The notes beneath the pieces were generated by a model that did no database searches, had not been told where the DNA came from, and saw only the letters and a program-made list of their open reading frames with translations. 46,481 nucleotides of DNA from Zarea fungicola (Eukaryota > Ascomycota > Sordariomycetes > Hypocreales > Cordycipitaceae), in NCBI GenBank assembly GCA_900169235.1, contig FWCC01000103.1, positions 1-46,481 of the forward strand, in the 5' to 3' direction. Every line of letters starts with the position of its first letter. Position 1 is the stretch's first letter. Both the position numbers and the translations under genes were made by a program. This document shows, piece after piece, positions 33,549-46,028 of this stretch.

Positions 33549-35508
33549 ATGGCGCTGTACCGCGCGAGTCCTCTAAACACATACGACTCCATACGAGTTT
33601 TATATGTACACCAAGGTAGGAGCGACACTGGAATCGAGGCCAGTATTACCATCGTCCAACTCTCCTCAAAGCCAGACTTCATTGCATTATCATATACCTG
33701 GCAGAGTCCAGTTGACGAGCAACATGCCTCATACAATAAATACAAACACGGTGCATACAGTATATCTGTTGATGGAGAGCGTCTGCCTATTTACGCAAAT
33801 CTACACGAGGCTCTGCTACGGATGCGAAGCATGCATTATCACCTACCGCTTTGGATAGATGCTATCTGTATTGATCAAAAGAATGATAGTGAACGAAATC
33901 ACCAGCTTTCACTCATGCCATCAATCTACCTTCAGGCATCAAGAACAGTTATTTGGCTTGGTGAAAGTGAGCTGGACATTCGGATGGCAGTGCAGACCCT
34001 GGATAGCCTCCAGTGTCAAGTGATCGAGGGCAATTTATCTTTGAGTACCGATTATGCTCTAGATGTTATTAGGAAAATTCCTGGCCGGAACAGGCGGGCA
34101 ATTGGGAAGCTGTGTCGAAGGCGATGGTTTAAGAGACTTTGGACTCTTCAAGAAGTTCTCTTGCCAGCGAAGACAGTTACCCTGTGTGGGGAGGTTGAGC
34201 TCGATATCAGTCTATTGGCAAGCATTGCAACTTTAGCACTCCAACTCCCTGCCAAGTTGGAGATTACTGCCTTCATGCAGCAAGATCTCGGTGGTGCGGC
34301 ACAACTCAGAGCCATGGCGGGCATAGCAGCTTGGCTCGGAGTCGCCTGGCGCGGAGGCGGATTCGGCTCGAGGGCTTTTCTCAGATACCCCAAGATCGAC
34401 CATGATTTAGAGGTTTCGACAGACTTCAAATGGCTAGTTGCACTTGAGCAACTTGTGCACGAATGTCGACAACGAGAATGCAGCAAGTCAGGCGACCACA
34501 TTCTTGCCCCATTAGCCTTTGCACTCCATGAGAAATTCGCTCCCACAGATGCCGAATCTGTTTCAATATTAGAAAACGCTCGCAAATTACTTGACCATCG
34601 ATCTTCAACAGTTGACCTATACATTGGCTTCACGCGTTTCCTCATTGCCTCAATGAAGAACCTCGATATATTATCGCGCGTCGATGTTACCGCATCACAA
34701 ACTCGGATTTGTAGGACGAAGGTTCCCTCTTGGGTGCCACCTTTCAACGCCGAAGGCGTCACATCGCTGATAGACGATGTACTCTTTAGGCAATACGACG
34801 CAGCCTCCTTTCTAGGCACCTATATTCCAGCTCAAGGTAATTTGCTCCGATCAACGTCCCTCTGCTATGCGTTGACTCTCTATCAGGTATCCAGACTCAC
34901 CTCTTGGAATTACCAGTGCGCGTGGTTTTCTTCGCTCAAATCCTGCAAGTTTCAAACCACCAGGCTCCTGCGGACACCACAACTACATGGCTATCGCATG
35001 TGTGCAACTCGGGACGATACAAACACGAAATCATTGCTAACAATCTGAATGATCTTGCACATACTGTCCACCAGAAGTTCGGCAACCGATTAGCATTTGG
35101 CATCAAATATGAAGCTCAGATGAGGAAGTCTCGGCTGAGCTGTTTGAGATCGAATCTGAGCGCAAGTACGTCGCTCAATCTAAATGTAACTGTGCGTATT
35201 CCAAGTCTCAACCACGTTGCAATAGCGAGAAAAATTATTAACAGGGTAATGGGTAGGTGTCACAACAGGCTCATAGAAAGCTTTTTCGCTTTGATATGTA
35301 CGGCACGTCTTCGATAGGTCTCTGCCCTATTTCTTCCCGGGTATCGGATCACATATGTGTTATGCAAGGGGCAAGGGTCCCGTTCATAGTACGAAGCAGT
35401 GGCAAAGCTGGCAGGTATACGCTAGTTGGCGAAGCATTTGCAGAGAACTTCATGCGCGGGGAACTTGGGCGTTTTAACTTTGCGGACAGGGAAATCAGCC
35501 TCATTTGA
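33549..35508 (+). CDS. HET-domain (heterokaryon incompatibility) protein
   Basis: The first ATG is at 33549 (MALYRASPL); upstream codons are open but lack an ATG. The HET domain covers about residues 40-205: FIALSYTW (44-51), LPLWIDAICIDQ (99-110) and RRRWFKRLWTLQEVLL (190-205). VPSWVPPF follows. Intron 34837-34886 (GTAATT...TTGACT...CAG) leads to exon 2. Intron 35166-35276 (GTACGT...CATAG) joins ELFEIESER to KLFRFDMYG and the typical C-terminus DHICVMQGARVPFIVR, ending FADREISLI. Between the two introns the frame changes once near 35115. Either a 38-bp intron (35077-35114) or a one-base deletion explains it; the first gives 586 residues, the second means the gene is broken. HET proteins trigger programmed cell death after fusion with incompatible partners. 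Confidence 0.85.
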
Positions 35509-36549
35509 CACATTCCTCAGCGGCCCACCGTTTACCAGGCAGTGCAAGTGTAGAAATTTATTCCATGGTGACTTTAAAAGCGTTTTTTTGGCTGCTTCAG
35601 TTTTATTTTGACGTAATACTGCATTGATACTCCCCGTGGCCCTCTACAAACTTCTTTTATTCTCCGACGCGCTATCCACCCCACGTACCGCTTGCTAACA
35701 GTATCCACGCACGGCCCTATAAAACCCAACCTCTTTCTCAAGCTTTTTCATTAAAAGAAATCTCAAAAGAAGTCTGTTTTCTGTGGCTTCTCATCATTAA
35801 TAGCATTAGCTCGATGACAAACGAATAATGCGCCACAATTAACTCACCGTATCGGCTGCTCGGGCTCACCATCATATTAATGCAGTTTCAACCCATTATC
35901 TACTCGTCTCTCATAGATGTACAGAATATATGTCGCTATTATTGGATTGTTGTTCCAGCCAGTCGCTATCGCTATCAACAGCCTCCTCCTCCTTGTCCTC
36001 CGTCTTCTCCTCCTTTTTCACCTTATTATTCTGTTCATCTGCAATTCCCACATCAATCTTTTCCTCCACATTGGTTCTGCTTGCGATCGCCGCGCGTCGG
36101 GGTCGTCTTGGCTGCGGACTACCGCCGATGGCCTGCTTTCACCAATGTAGTCAAATGACATTTGCAACGTGATTAGGATAGAGTTCTTGGCTTCGGCATC
36201 TTGATGGAGTTCCCCGCCTTGGAGACTAAGAAAGATTGATGTTGCTCCTATCGCCATTGCAAGCTCGACATTATAATACTAGAACAGATATCATATCCCG
36301 TTGACGTAGATGCAACATAGTCATGATGTAACTCATTGCCACCAGAATTTAACTACAAACGAAAATGAAAGGATGGCCCACTTTACCTCCTCTAACTCTT
36401 ACTAATTATGGAAACCTAGGGTCCAACATGAATGTACGCAGCCCATGTAGACGGATTTCCTTCTTGTCGACTTGCGCGATCGTATATGCCCACCTGGACC
36501 TTCCGCTCTCTTCGTTGCTTGATGCATCTGGCTGGAACTCTCTCTGAAA
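35509..36549. other. Intergenic region between convergent genes
   Basis: About 1 kb of presumed 3' flanks of the HET gene and the giant minus-strand gene. A 79-codon minus-strand frame at 36018-36257 has no recognisable domain. The opposite strand of that segment is Pro/Ser-rich in three phases because of a CTCC-rich tract near 35980-36020. Nothing else is seen. Confidence 0.45.
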
Positions 36550-39500
36550 TTAGAGCTCTTCTTCAGCGTCCTCAAAATCATCCTCCATCAAAAGCTCCCC
36601 ACTAATCACCTTGCCCCAGTGCGTCTTGTCAATTTCCTTGCACTCTCGCCGCAGCGTCGTCAGTAGTACCTTGATGCTCTTCACGGGACTCTTATCGAAC
36701 CGGCTGGTCCCGTCCACACCACCGGTGACGAAGCCGTCTGCCTCCACCGTCATACCGTGTGACGGCGGCCGCCATGCAAGATCTAGCATGTTGCACGCGT
36801 CCCTGTAATCGCCGTGTGAGCCAAAGTACAGCTGCCCGGCAAACAAGTTCAGCTGCATCCTCAGATGGTCGGCCAGCCTCCAGCCCTCTGCTACCACAGG
36901 AATCGTGTAGAGTCTCAGTTGGTCCAGCGGCGCAAAGGCCAGGTTGGCCTGCGGCGAGTACACGTGCAGGTGCACATGGCTCGACTGTGCGATGGAGGGC
37001 ATGAGTTGTTGGGCCTCATGTGGGCTGATGATAATGATCTGCTGAGAGGCGAGGGTTCTACTCGTGAGAATCCACTGTACAGGTCGCTGGTATAAGTCCG
37101 CGCACACGAGCTTCCCCGTCAGCTTCACCGTCCGTGCGAAGTCTGCGGTGGCTAGTAGATCGTCCGGGAACTGCTGCAACTCTATAAAATCAGCCATGCT
37201 CGTATTTTTGAGAACAGTAAATGCACGCATAAATGCGGTAGAATTGGTTTGCAGCTTCCCCGACGCAACAAAGTACACAAGGTCGGGATGGACCTGGTGC
37301 AGCTCCGGCAGCGCCGCCATGGGCCGCTCAATCTGACGCTCCTGTTCGATCTCCGGCGCAAGTTCCTTTTCTTGCTCCTCCTGCAGCGCCGCCGACCGAA
37401 AATTTGACACACCAAACTCATCACAGCGCGCCTGGATGGCTCGTAGTGTGGCTGTGCCTTCGAGGTCCACTTCCTCAAACGGAGAGTTTATGTCTTTGTC
37501 GACGTTACGCGCGACAGGCCTGTACCGTTGCTCAATGGATTGCGATTCCTCTTCTAGGAGCTCCTCTGCATGCTTTTGTGACATGCGTATGCCATTCGCG
37601 GTGGCTGCCTTGGCCCAGACCTTCTTCTGGCGCTCAAATCGGACCCCTTGGATAGTCCAGAGCGGCATGAGTCGATAAAGATCGGCGTGCGTCTCCGAGA
37701 TTGCCCACATGAGCACGTCATCTACACCAATACCGTGGTTTGATGCGCGGCCGGTAGCCAGGTTAATGCGCGACTGCATTTCCTCAGAGACACAGAATAC
37801 GACCGACTGCCCTTTACCGAGCTTGCGCATCCTCATGCAGGCTGTAGTACAATGTTAGCACCCGCTATTTTTTCCTAGTTATCGTTGAGTCAGCTTACCC
37901 TGCACAAGTCTATCCTTGGTGAGATCAGGTCCTAATGTGACGGCTGCACGGTAGTGCTCCGGAAGCTTCAGGTCGGTGCCTCGAGTATGCGCCTGGTCGA
38001 GAAATACCAGGCAGCGATTCAGCTGCTCCGCATATGGAGATATCTGCAGTCTTTCCACGATACCCTTGCGGTCCATGACGCAAATTTCATCATCATCGTC
38101 AAAGAAAACCACCGCCTCCTGCTTGTGCTCCAGCGGCAGCATTTGCAGCCACCTCTCTGCCACCTGCATGTTCTTCAGCTCCAGAATCTGTGCGCCTACG
38201 TCCAGGATAACGTGTACGTCGTTCTCTGTCGCTGCCGCAAACTTAAACAGCTTCTCAACGTCAGAGATCTCGCCATTGTAGATAGGCCGCAGCAGCTGGA
38301 CCTTGTTTTCGGGGCGCAGCAAATGCTCAAGGACGAGCGCATTGGTATGGCGCTGCGCTTCGAGGTCCAGCTGCGCGACATCGAGAGGCAAAACGTACCG
38401 TGAGTCGTTGGTCCCGCTGAAGCCTGTCGTCGCATGTCGCTTTTGATGCCCAAAGTCCCACCCGGAAGCAGAGAGCTTGTGCGAGAACTCTTTCATCTCC
38501 TTTGGGAATACCAAGTGCGACAGAAAGTAGTCGACAACTGCTTTAGCGTGGCAAATATGTGGAAAGATCTGTTGAGTCATCTGCTCGCGGTCTTTTATGT
38601 TCACACCGGCCAGACGGTGGAAGGAGGCAGCCAAGGCTGGTGAGTCTGCGGCCCATTCTTGGTACTCAGTGTCCGCCTGGTCTGATCCTAGCAAGTGCGA
38701 AAAAGACATGAAGAGGGCGTCATCTGTCAAGCCTTCGTAGTCGTAAGTCAAGCAAGTCAAGAGAATGACCACATCGGGGTGGCTGAACTCGGATCTTGGA
38801 GACGGGCAATCCTTTGCTCTGTACGGTACCGCAAGCTTCGTACTGGGCTGGCGGTTGGCATCAAGCCCGTAATTGACTCTCCATCGCTTCTGGCAAAGAG
38901 CAAATAGCAGAACCGCTCCTGAAATCAGGCCCCGTAGAAGAAGCAGAGGCCCTCTAACAGTTTCAGTGAAGAAGGCCGTGTTCTCTTCTACAAGCGAAAT
39001 CTGGTGCGCATCAAGATTTTTTTCGAATATGTAGTCAAACACTGCCTGCCGCATTTCATCACTCTGACGAGCAATTGGAAGGCCGGGGAGACCTGTTTCG
39101 CATATCCTCTGCGTAACGCGCCGCAGGAGTAGATCAGCGGCGTCAGCTCCAAGGATGCGAGTTCGTGGGAAGCGCCCTTTGCTATGATGGGTGATTTCGA
39201 TAGACCTGGGAAACGCTTGTTTGACTGATGGCGCGACTGAAGCGACAATACTCAAGAGCCTTTGCAAGACCGTCCAGCGCTCAGGGCTAAGCTCAATCGG
39301 TCGTTGCGCCCCCATTGTGTAGATGAGCTCAAACTTGGGGCTGAAGTTCTCGTCACTCTCATCGACAATATCTCGCGAGTGCGTTTCGAAAAAGTGATAT
39401 ACGTCAAGCAAAGCGGTTCCGGCGTTTCCCCGGTCTGCCAAGGATTGGTACTCAATCGCCATCAACTTGAACGACAACATGTGCTCTGGTTGCAAAAGCA

Positions 39501-42500
39501 GAATGCCGCCCTGCTCCATACAGTCACTGTAAAGCTTATGTAAACTGTTTGCTTGCTGATCCGTTAGTCTAAGCATTCGGTTAAATGGCATGTGACAGAT
39601 TCGGCGATTGAGCAGCCCTCCCAGCTTCGAGACGAGTGTTCGAAGTAGCTCTTTTGCTTGCGGCTTAGCTACAATCACACGCACAAGCCTGGAGCCATCG
39701 GCGAGGTGCGCTGCCACAATTGGGACAATGACAGACGACTTTCCCTCTCCCATGTTTAGCTGCATGACTGCATTTTTTCCATCCGGCGGGTTCCTCATTT
39801 GCAACGCAATGTCTTCCTGGACGTCGCGAATCAGTATGCCGCTCTCAATCTCCAGCAGAAGAGTCTCCGGGCTGTTCAGAGGGTCCCAATTCATATGGCC
39901 CGTGTTTAAAAGCTCCTTGACCAGGTCCGACGCAAGTTTGGTTTGCTTCAGTCGCTTTGCACGTTGAAATTTGGTTACAGCAACTCCGAATGTAACCACT
40001 GCCTCTTTCCAATCAGAAGAAAACGAATGCCAGCGTGTTTGAGCTAGGTTGCTGAGAAGAATTGATGGAGACAAGCGTGGTGCCATGAATGTCGCGAGAA
40101 CTTGCCAAGAGTCGATGTCGCCCGACGTGGTGCTTAAGAACTGGGCCTTGAGATTCGACTCAATTGCAGTCTGCAATACCGAGTAGAGGTTATCAACATG
40201 TAGTTGGCACTGGCGCACATTCTCGACGAGAATCTCACGAAGCTCTCCTTCCCGAAGTGGCAGTGCTTGAGAACCCGTCTGTTTTTCGAGGCATATCAAG
40301 CTTTTCTCCAGTTCTGTCGCATATTTGGCTTGATATGGTTGTTTGGGAGAGATGTTCGCTTTCAGCCGTTCCAGCAAACCCGTCAGTCGAGCAACTGTCT
40401 GGGCTGGCCCAGTAGTGGGCAAACATTGAGCAAGTTGAGTTTGCTCTCCCAAAGGCAGTAATGGAGCCGCAAAAGCAAATAGATTTTGTGTTGTGATAAA
40501 GGGTTTTGCTTTCCGTGGCTGTAGATGGGACAATGTCAGCGTTTTTCTCTCAGGCATTGAGACAGCCTCGACATTGCATGATAGGAGGGTCGTGACGATT
40601 TGACACAAATATTCATAGAAGCAATGATTATAGTGCCAGAATTTCCACTTCTGTCGTATGGCCTTGATTGTAGCAGACGAATCAACGTGCGTGCTGTCAA
40701 CAGACAGAACTTCGGGCGTTGCGCATATCCATTGGGCGTACACCATTGTCGTGAAACGATTTGCCGCGCCGTCTCGGTTAGAGGTGAACTCATTATAGCG
40801 CCTGTTGCTGAAATCGTATTCATTTTCTCCGCCGCGACGGGAAATATGAGACTCTGGGCAGTCAAAAAACTCCTTGAGATGCAGCCTAACAATTTGAAGG
40901 ATGTCGCTTCGAATGGCCGCTCGACCCTGGTGGAGGGAAAAGTAATGCCCGGCAGGCACATCGACCTTGCACAGGTTTCGAATTTTCGCAAATGCAGCGA
41001 GAACCTGCAGTAGCTGCAAGCATCCAGTTTTCGCATAGCCCATGGTAGAAAGGCAGAGCATCGTCTGGAATCGATTCAACTGTGCATCTCGCCCGTCCAG
41101 AAACCGATGAAGTTGGCACCAGTATTGCCGAAACAAATCGGTCTGATCTTCAAGCCAGCTAGAATCATAACATATTTCTTGCGCTAACAATTGTCCCGTA
41201 AGCCCTTGCGTATCGCCTTTGAGTGAGCTCCAAATTTGATCCACAAGACCGTGGTTCAACGATTCGACGAGGCTCTCCTGGCTCCTGGCCATCATCTGCG
41301 CGATTTTGAAGGCTCGATGTGATCTCTCCGAGTATGAAGGCCTGTCACGGCTTTGATACAGGACGTCATGGTCGGTGGTATGATTTTCAGCGCCGAATCC
41401 GCACACGTGAAAGCTGGCTGTTCTAATCGAGTGACGTTTTTCTAATTCTCTATCGATATAGTCAAGCCTCGGCACATCTTTATATAGACCTGGATAGAAA
41501 AATGCTGTCGCCGATGCTTGAGAGAATATGGACTGAACTGATTTGTAGAAGGCATTGTCTTGGCAAATGAAGCCCAATTTCCCGTCCCAGTGCACAGTCT
41601 CCATACACCTTAAATTCTTCGGGTAGTAGGCTCTTTCTGGAGATAATCGGGCAATCTTACTGAGTTTCATCAAGTCTTCTTCTTTCAGGTACTCGAATGA
41701 CCGAAGAGCAGCAGAGCGGAGAATAGTGAGGGCTGCCTCTGTTCCCGTTTTTCCAGTCAGTTCGTCCGGTAAGCATGAGGAGGTAAGTGCATGGAGGTGG
41801 CAGATAATAAGCTTGCTTTGGAGACTGCCGTTGTCAGTCAGCCTTCGAAGAAGGGTATCGATGTCATAGACGTGGACTTTTCTGGAAGCACCATGCGGTA
41901 TGGTGACCTGGACATGGTTCGTTAATGGATCTGGCGACCACACTGGCCCGCCATCTGGTACGAGAACTTTTCGCTGATGAAGGTCATTCCTGAGCACGAG
42001 TTTGCTCTGTAAACCCACCAGCGTGTCAATTCGCTGACTGCAATCCACAAACATGCCACGAAACTGGCGGGAACAAAGTCGCGTCGACCCGAAATCAAGC
42101 CAAAAATCCAGTTGCACTCGTGACATCTCGACAGAAAGCCGCATTGTCTTGCTATGAAGTGTGACGTGAAGGTAATGTCCATCTTCCAGAGGCGCCAGTA
42201 TCTTTGATAAATATCTGACGGTGTCTGTTTTTGGCCCAATCAAGAACTGTCGGCTGTGTTTCTCCATTATCCAGCCCCTTTCACCCTCTCGCATTACCCA
42301 GTTTGCATTGAGGTTTGACGTCCATGGTGCATTTTTGGCTCGGAACTCGATTATTCGAGCATTCCTGTCATACCAGTGAACATAGTCGTTCACGAATTCG
42401 TGCGGTAGAAGACCGGCAAAGACTCTGGAGGGGATGACTTCGTATACACGCGTGTCAGAGCTCGCGACTAGAAAAAAATCGTTAATCTTGCTGTTGCTCA

Positions 42501-45500
42501 TGCCAAAGAAAAGCTTGAATCCATTGTGTAGTTTTTTAGATGAGAAATTCATGCCAGGCATGTCGGTAGGCAGGACCTCCAAGTTTGTTCTGCCAAAGAA
42601 GGTAGCATAGCTAGGGTGCATCTCGTATTCCGCAGGTAACCTTGACAAAGGAAATCCATTCACCAATAGTTCTCCCGTCAAGAGGTTATAGTGTACTGTC
42701 AAAGGTAATGATACGCTTTGGTTGATTGTGGAGGTTACCAGCCAATGGCCATATGGCTTTGAAACCTTTTTCCATCCGTCGCCGCCCGGGTATGCAGCCC
42801 AGCTCTTCAACAGAGCATTGTCGAGGCAAGGGTTGTTTCTTACCACAATCTCTTTACGCAAGAGTTTGAGTGCCTTGTGTAGAATACGTCTGAAACCATT
42901 CGCGCGGGACAGGTTCCCACTCTCCTGCGCGCTATGTGATGCGCTCTGTGCGACTATAGACGACTCGATAAGAATGGCCGCACTGGAAGGCGTCGAGAGA
43001 ATGGATTGTAGATGTCCCTCATCCACACCAAATGATGAAACACAAATTTGGGCCACTTGCGATAGCCTGCCCAAAACCTCCGTGCGAGTACCGTCATTTT
43101 CTGACTGTTTCAGCTTTTCTTGAAGTAATGCCAGCCAGCGCATAATTACGACTCGACATTCCTCAAGGAACAAGAGGCACCGTGATGAAATCTCAGCTGA
43201 TGGAGAGAGGGATAGAATTCTAGCTGAAAGCGCAATGAATCCGCTGAGAGCATGGTAAGTCTCCCAATTCTCCTTCACCCTCTTCAATGAAAGCTCTAGG
43301 CCTTCCACAAATATAGAGGCGAACTTGTCGTCGTTCAAAATCTGATGCCCCGGCCTTATATTGTCACCTACGCCCGGTGGCCCTGCCTGGCAGCTGATTT
43401 GTAGAAGAATTTTAAGCATGTCACTCTTGGTCAAGTCCACCGTCGGCATGTGGAGTTGTATCAGGATATTCAGCCACTGGAGGCGAAACCCGCAGGGCAA
43501 TGCCGCCATGGCCTTGAACTCATCTACAGATAAGTATTCAGGGCATTCTGACTGCTGCGAGATGACGTGATTTGCGGACAGGCCATTTGGCTGATGGAAT
43601 GGTCGAAAGACGAACTTTTGTAGACCGGTGCAGGAATTCGACAGCTGATACGTGCAGAGTATGGGAATTTTGTCTGTTGTTGCAAAGCCTGATGCCCAGC
43701 TTCGTGTAATTTTATCGTAATAGCGAAAATTGAGGCCGTTCTTCACCAAAATATCGCTCTCCGATGCAGTCGCAAGGCTCTTTGCTTTACGGTGTGTCCT
43801 GCGGTTTGATTTAGTCGTAGATGCCAGGACAAACCGCCCAGAACTCTTCGCCCAACCACGATGACATGCAAAGTAGGTTTCCAAAAAATCCTCTGGCTTA
43901 GCTTCGGTAGAGCCTCTCGACCGTAAGACTTTCATGATTACATGTGCTGTTGCGTCCCGCCACCCCCGGAAAGAATCAGGCACTTGCATCTCGAAAACGA
44001 TGTTATGCGCCTGATGTATCATTGTTGGGAGCGGCCACTCATGCACTTCGATGTTTTGACTTTCGGCGGCCTTCTTATGATAACATTTCTGGCAAGAGCT
44101 TCTTTTTACCTGATAAATGACTCCAGTTCTTCGATTGACTTTTTCGTCGTATTCATGGGCAAGCGTCGTGTGTTTGGCCATGTGCGACCAGTAACTCTCT
44201 CTCTTCTGAATGAATTCTGCCCTTTTGCGATCTCTGGTCCGTTCAGCTTCTTCTTCGATTTTTTGCATCAGGCTCTGATGGTATTCGGAGGATGCAAAAA
44301 CTCGAACCCCAAAAGTCTTTGGACTCCCGAACGAGGTAAAGATTGACGGGGTTTGTGCTTTCACGGCGCGATCATGGCGATCTTTAAGGTACATTTCGAC
44401 ACGATGCAGGCGCTCCATGTCAATTTTAAATGGCAGCGTGAGAGACTGCAGGAGCTCGCCCGGAATTTCGTGGTCGTAGTCTAGCAGTAATGCATTCTGG
44501 CTGCACGCTGACCTGTCACATGCAACCCAAAGTTCCATAACTGTCAACACCATCAGGGAGATGGCGTCTGGACTTTCGGAGTAGCATGGCAAAGAAGCTT
44601 TGCTGTAGGACTTCATGAGCCTCAGCAACTGGTCTGGCGTATCTGTTGCATCCATGTTGCACTTCAGCCACGAATCCAAAGAGACAGCAACCCAGCGTTC
44701 GAATGCGAACAGGCCAAATGTAGTGCTCTCATTGTCCTGAGAAAACGTATGATTTGGCAGTTTCATCGATGCCCACTTGGGTACAGACCATGGCGGACAA
44801 AACGCGGCACCGGCGACGATGGGCTGTCGCGATCCAATGGACTCTATGAAGTCTTGAAGTGCTGGATAAAACCCGTACTTGTCCCATCGGAGCCAAGCAG
44901 CGGGGACAGGTTCGAATTGGAGATCCAAATCTGTGACTCGGTTTATTTCCTTCCAATCAGCTTGAATCCTCGAAACTGTGTGGGTGACGACATTGCCCAC
45001 CGGTTCAAGCCAGGAGTACTGGGTGTCTCGGCCCAGTTTCTGCAGTCGCCCCGATATTTTGGCGACCATACAGTACAGAATTTCGCTGGACACCTGCAAA
45101 GTTTTCGTGACTTTCAGAATGGAAGCCATTAAAAAAACCATAAACTGCTTGTAGAGAGTCTCTTCGTTTGCACGGGACATTATTGTTTGGATCGTCACGC
45201 GGACAAGCAGCCAAAGCGGCGACCTGCGCCAAGGCATCCTGGCATCTTTCCAGCAAACTTGCTCGCGAGTATTTTTGACGAGAGTCGGGACAAGTGCAGT
45301 CTCTCCCAGAGAGTTTAAGATGGTCGCGAGGAGATCGGTGACGATGCTCGGGTCGGTCGTGTCTCTTTCCTCAATGTGCCTCTCCCCTGCCTTTTTAACT
45401 TTAGGCTTCATCTCGGCAACCTCTTGGTAACTCATTTTGCAAATCGTGTCAACAAGTGCAGAATGCAAATCTTCGTCATCGAACACGCTGAGAGGAATCG

Positions 45501-46028
45501 AAACGGCCGAACCGGGAAATTGTCGCTGCAGTCGGCCCTGGGTGCTCATGGCAGCTGCGTTCATAGGGGACAGTTCGAAGAATTCGAAGAGAACAGAGTC
45601 GCCATCACGTTTTGCGGTGATTGCGGAATTTTGCGCACGAACATGAATGGAAATCAGCCCATCTAATCAAATTAGCTTCGATTGGCTGGTATGCAGGGCA
45701 GTCCCCAATACATACCCTTTTCACACAAGTTACGAAACATCGCATGAAGCTGTGTTGCCTCGACATCACCATTCTCATCTCTCTGGTTACAAAGCTGGCG
45801 TATCGCTCCCTGGGCCTCATCAACAGCCGATACTGCACTAGGCTGCACATGGGCACGAAACGTGTCAAATGCAGTGCACACTATGCGCAAAAGTGCCACC
45901 TCGTTTGCCACTACATGCTCATCGTCTCCATTTTGGGGTAGTTTGGGAGGCAGAAATACATGATTGATGGCATAGTGCATCTCCACGTCGGCTAAGCCCG
46001 GCGCACAATCCATCTTCTTCTTCATCAT
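36550..46028 (-). CDS. Giant DUF6606-DUF3638-DUF3645 protein, SF2-helicase-like (3,122 aa)
   Basis: Three exons: 46028-45716, 45662-37899 and 37841-36550. Introns are 53 bp (GTATGT...TTAG) and 57 bp (GTAAGC...CTAAC...ACAG). The sum is 9,369 nt, 3,122 codons plus stop, no damage. N-terminus: YAINHVFLPPKLPQNGDD and VLFEFFELSP, the DUF6606 signature. MQLNMGEGKSSVIVPIVAAH (about 2070-2090) is a Walker-A-like motif in DUF3638, followed by DIVDESDE (about 2203, Walker-B-like). RWRVNYGL...LAVPYRAKD (about 2350-2385) is DUF3645. RGTDLKLP (about 2667) and QACMRMRK (2692, across intron 2) resemble helicase motifs V and VI. The helicase reading is mine from motif order; the family has no settled function that I know. 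M2 and M6 are alternative starts. Confidence 0.93.

Noticed and set aside
37842..37898. Separate 428-codon gene downstream of the giant frame
   Set aside because: A 57-bp intron with CTAAC branch site joins the two into the conserved LVQ-ACMRMRKLGKG sequence; it is the last exon of the same gene.
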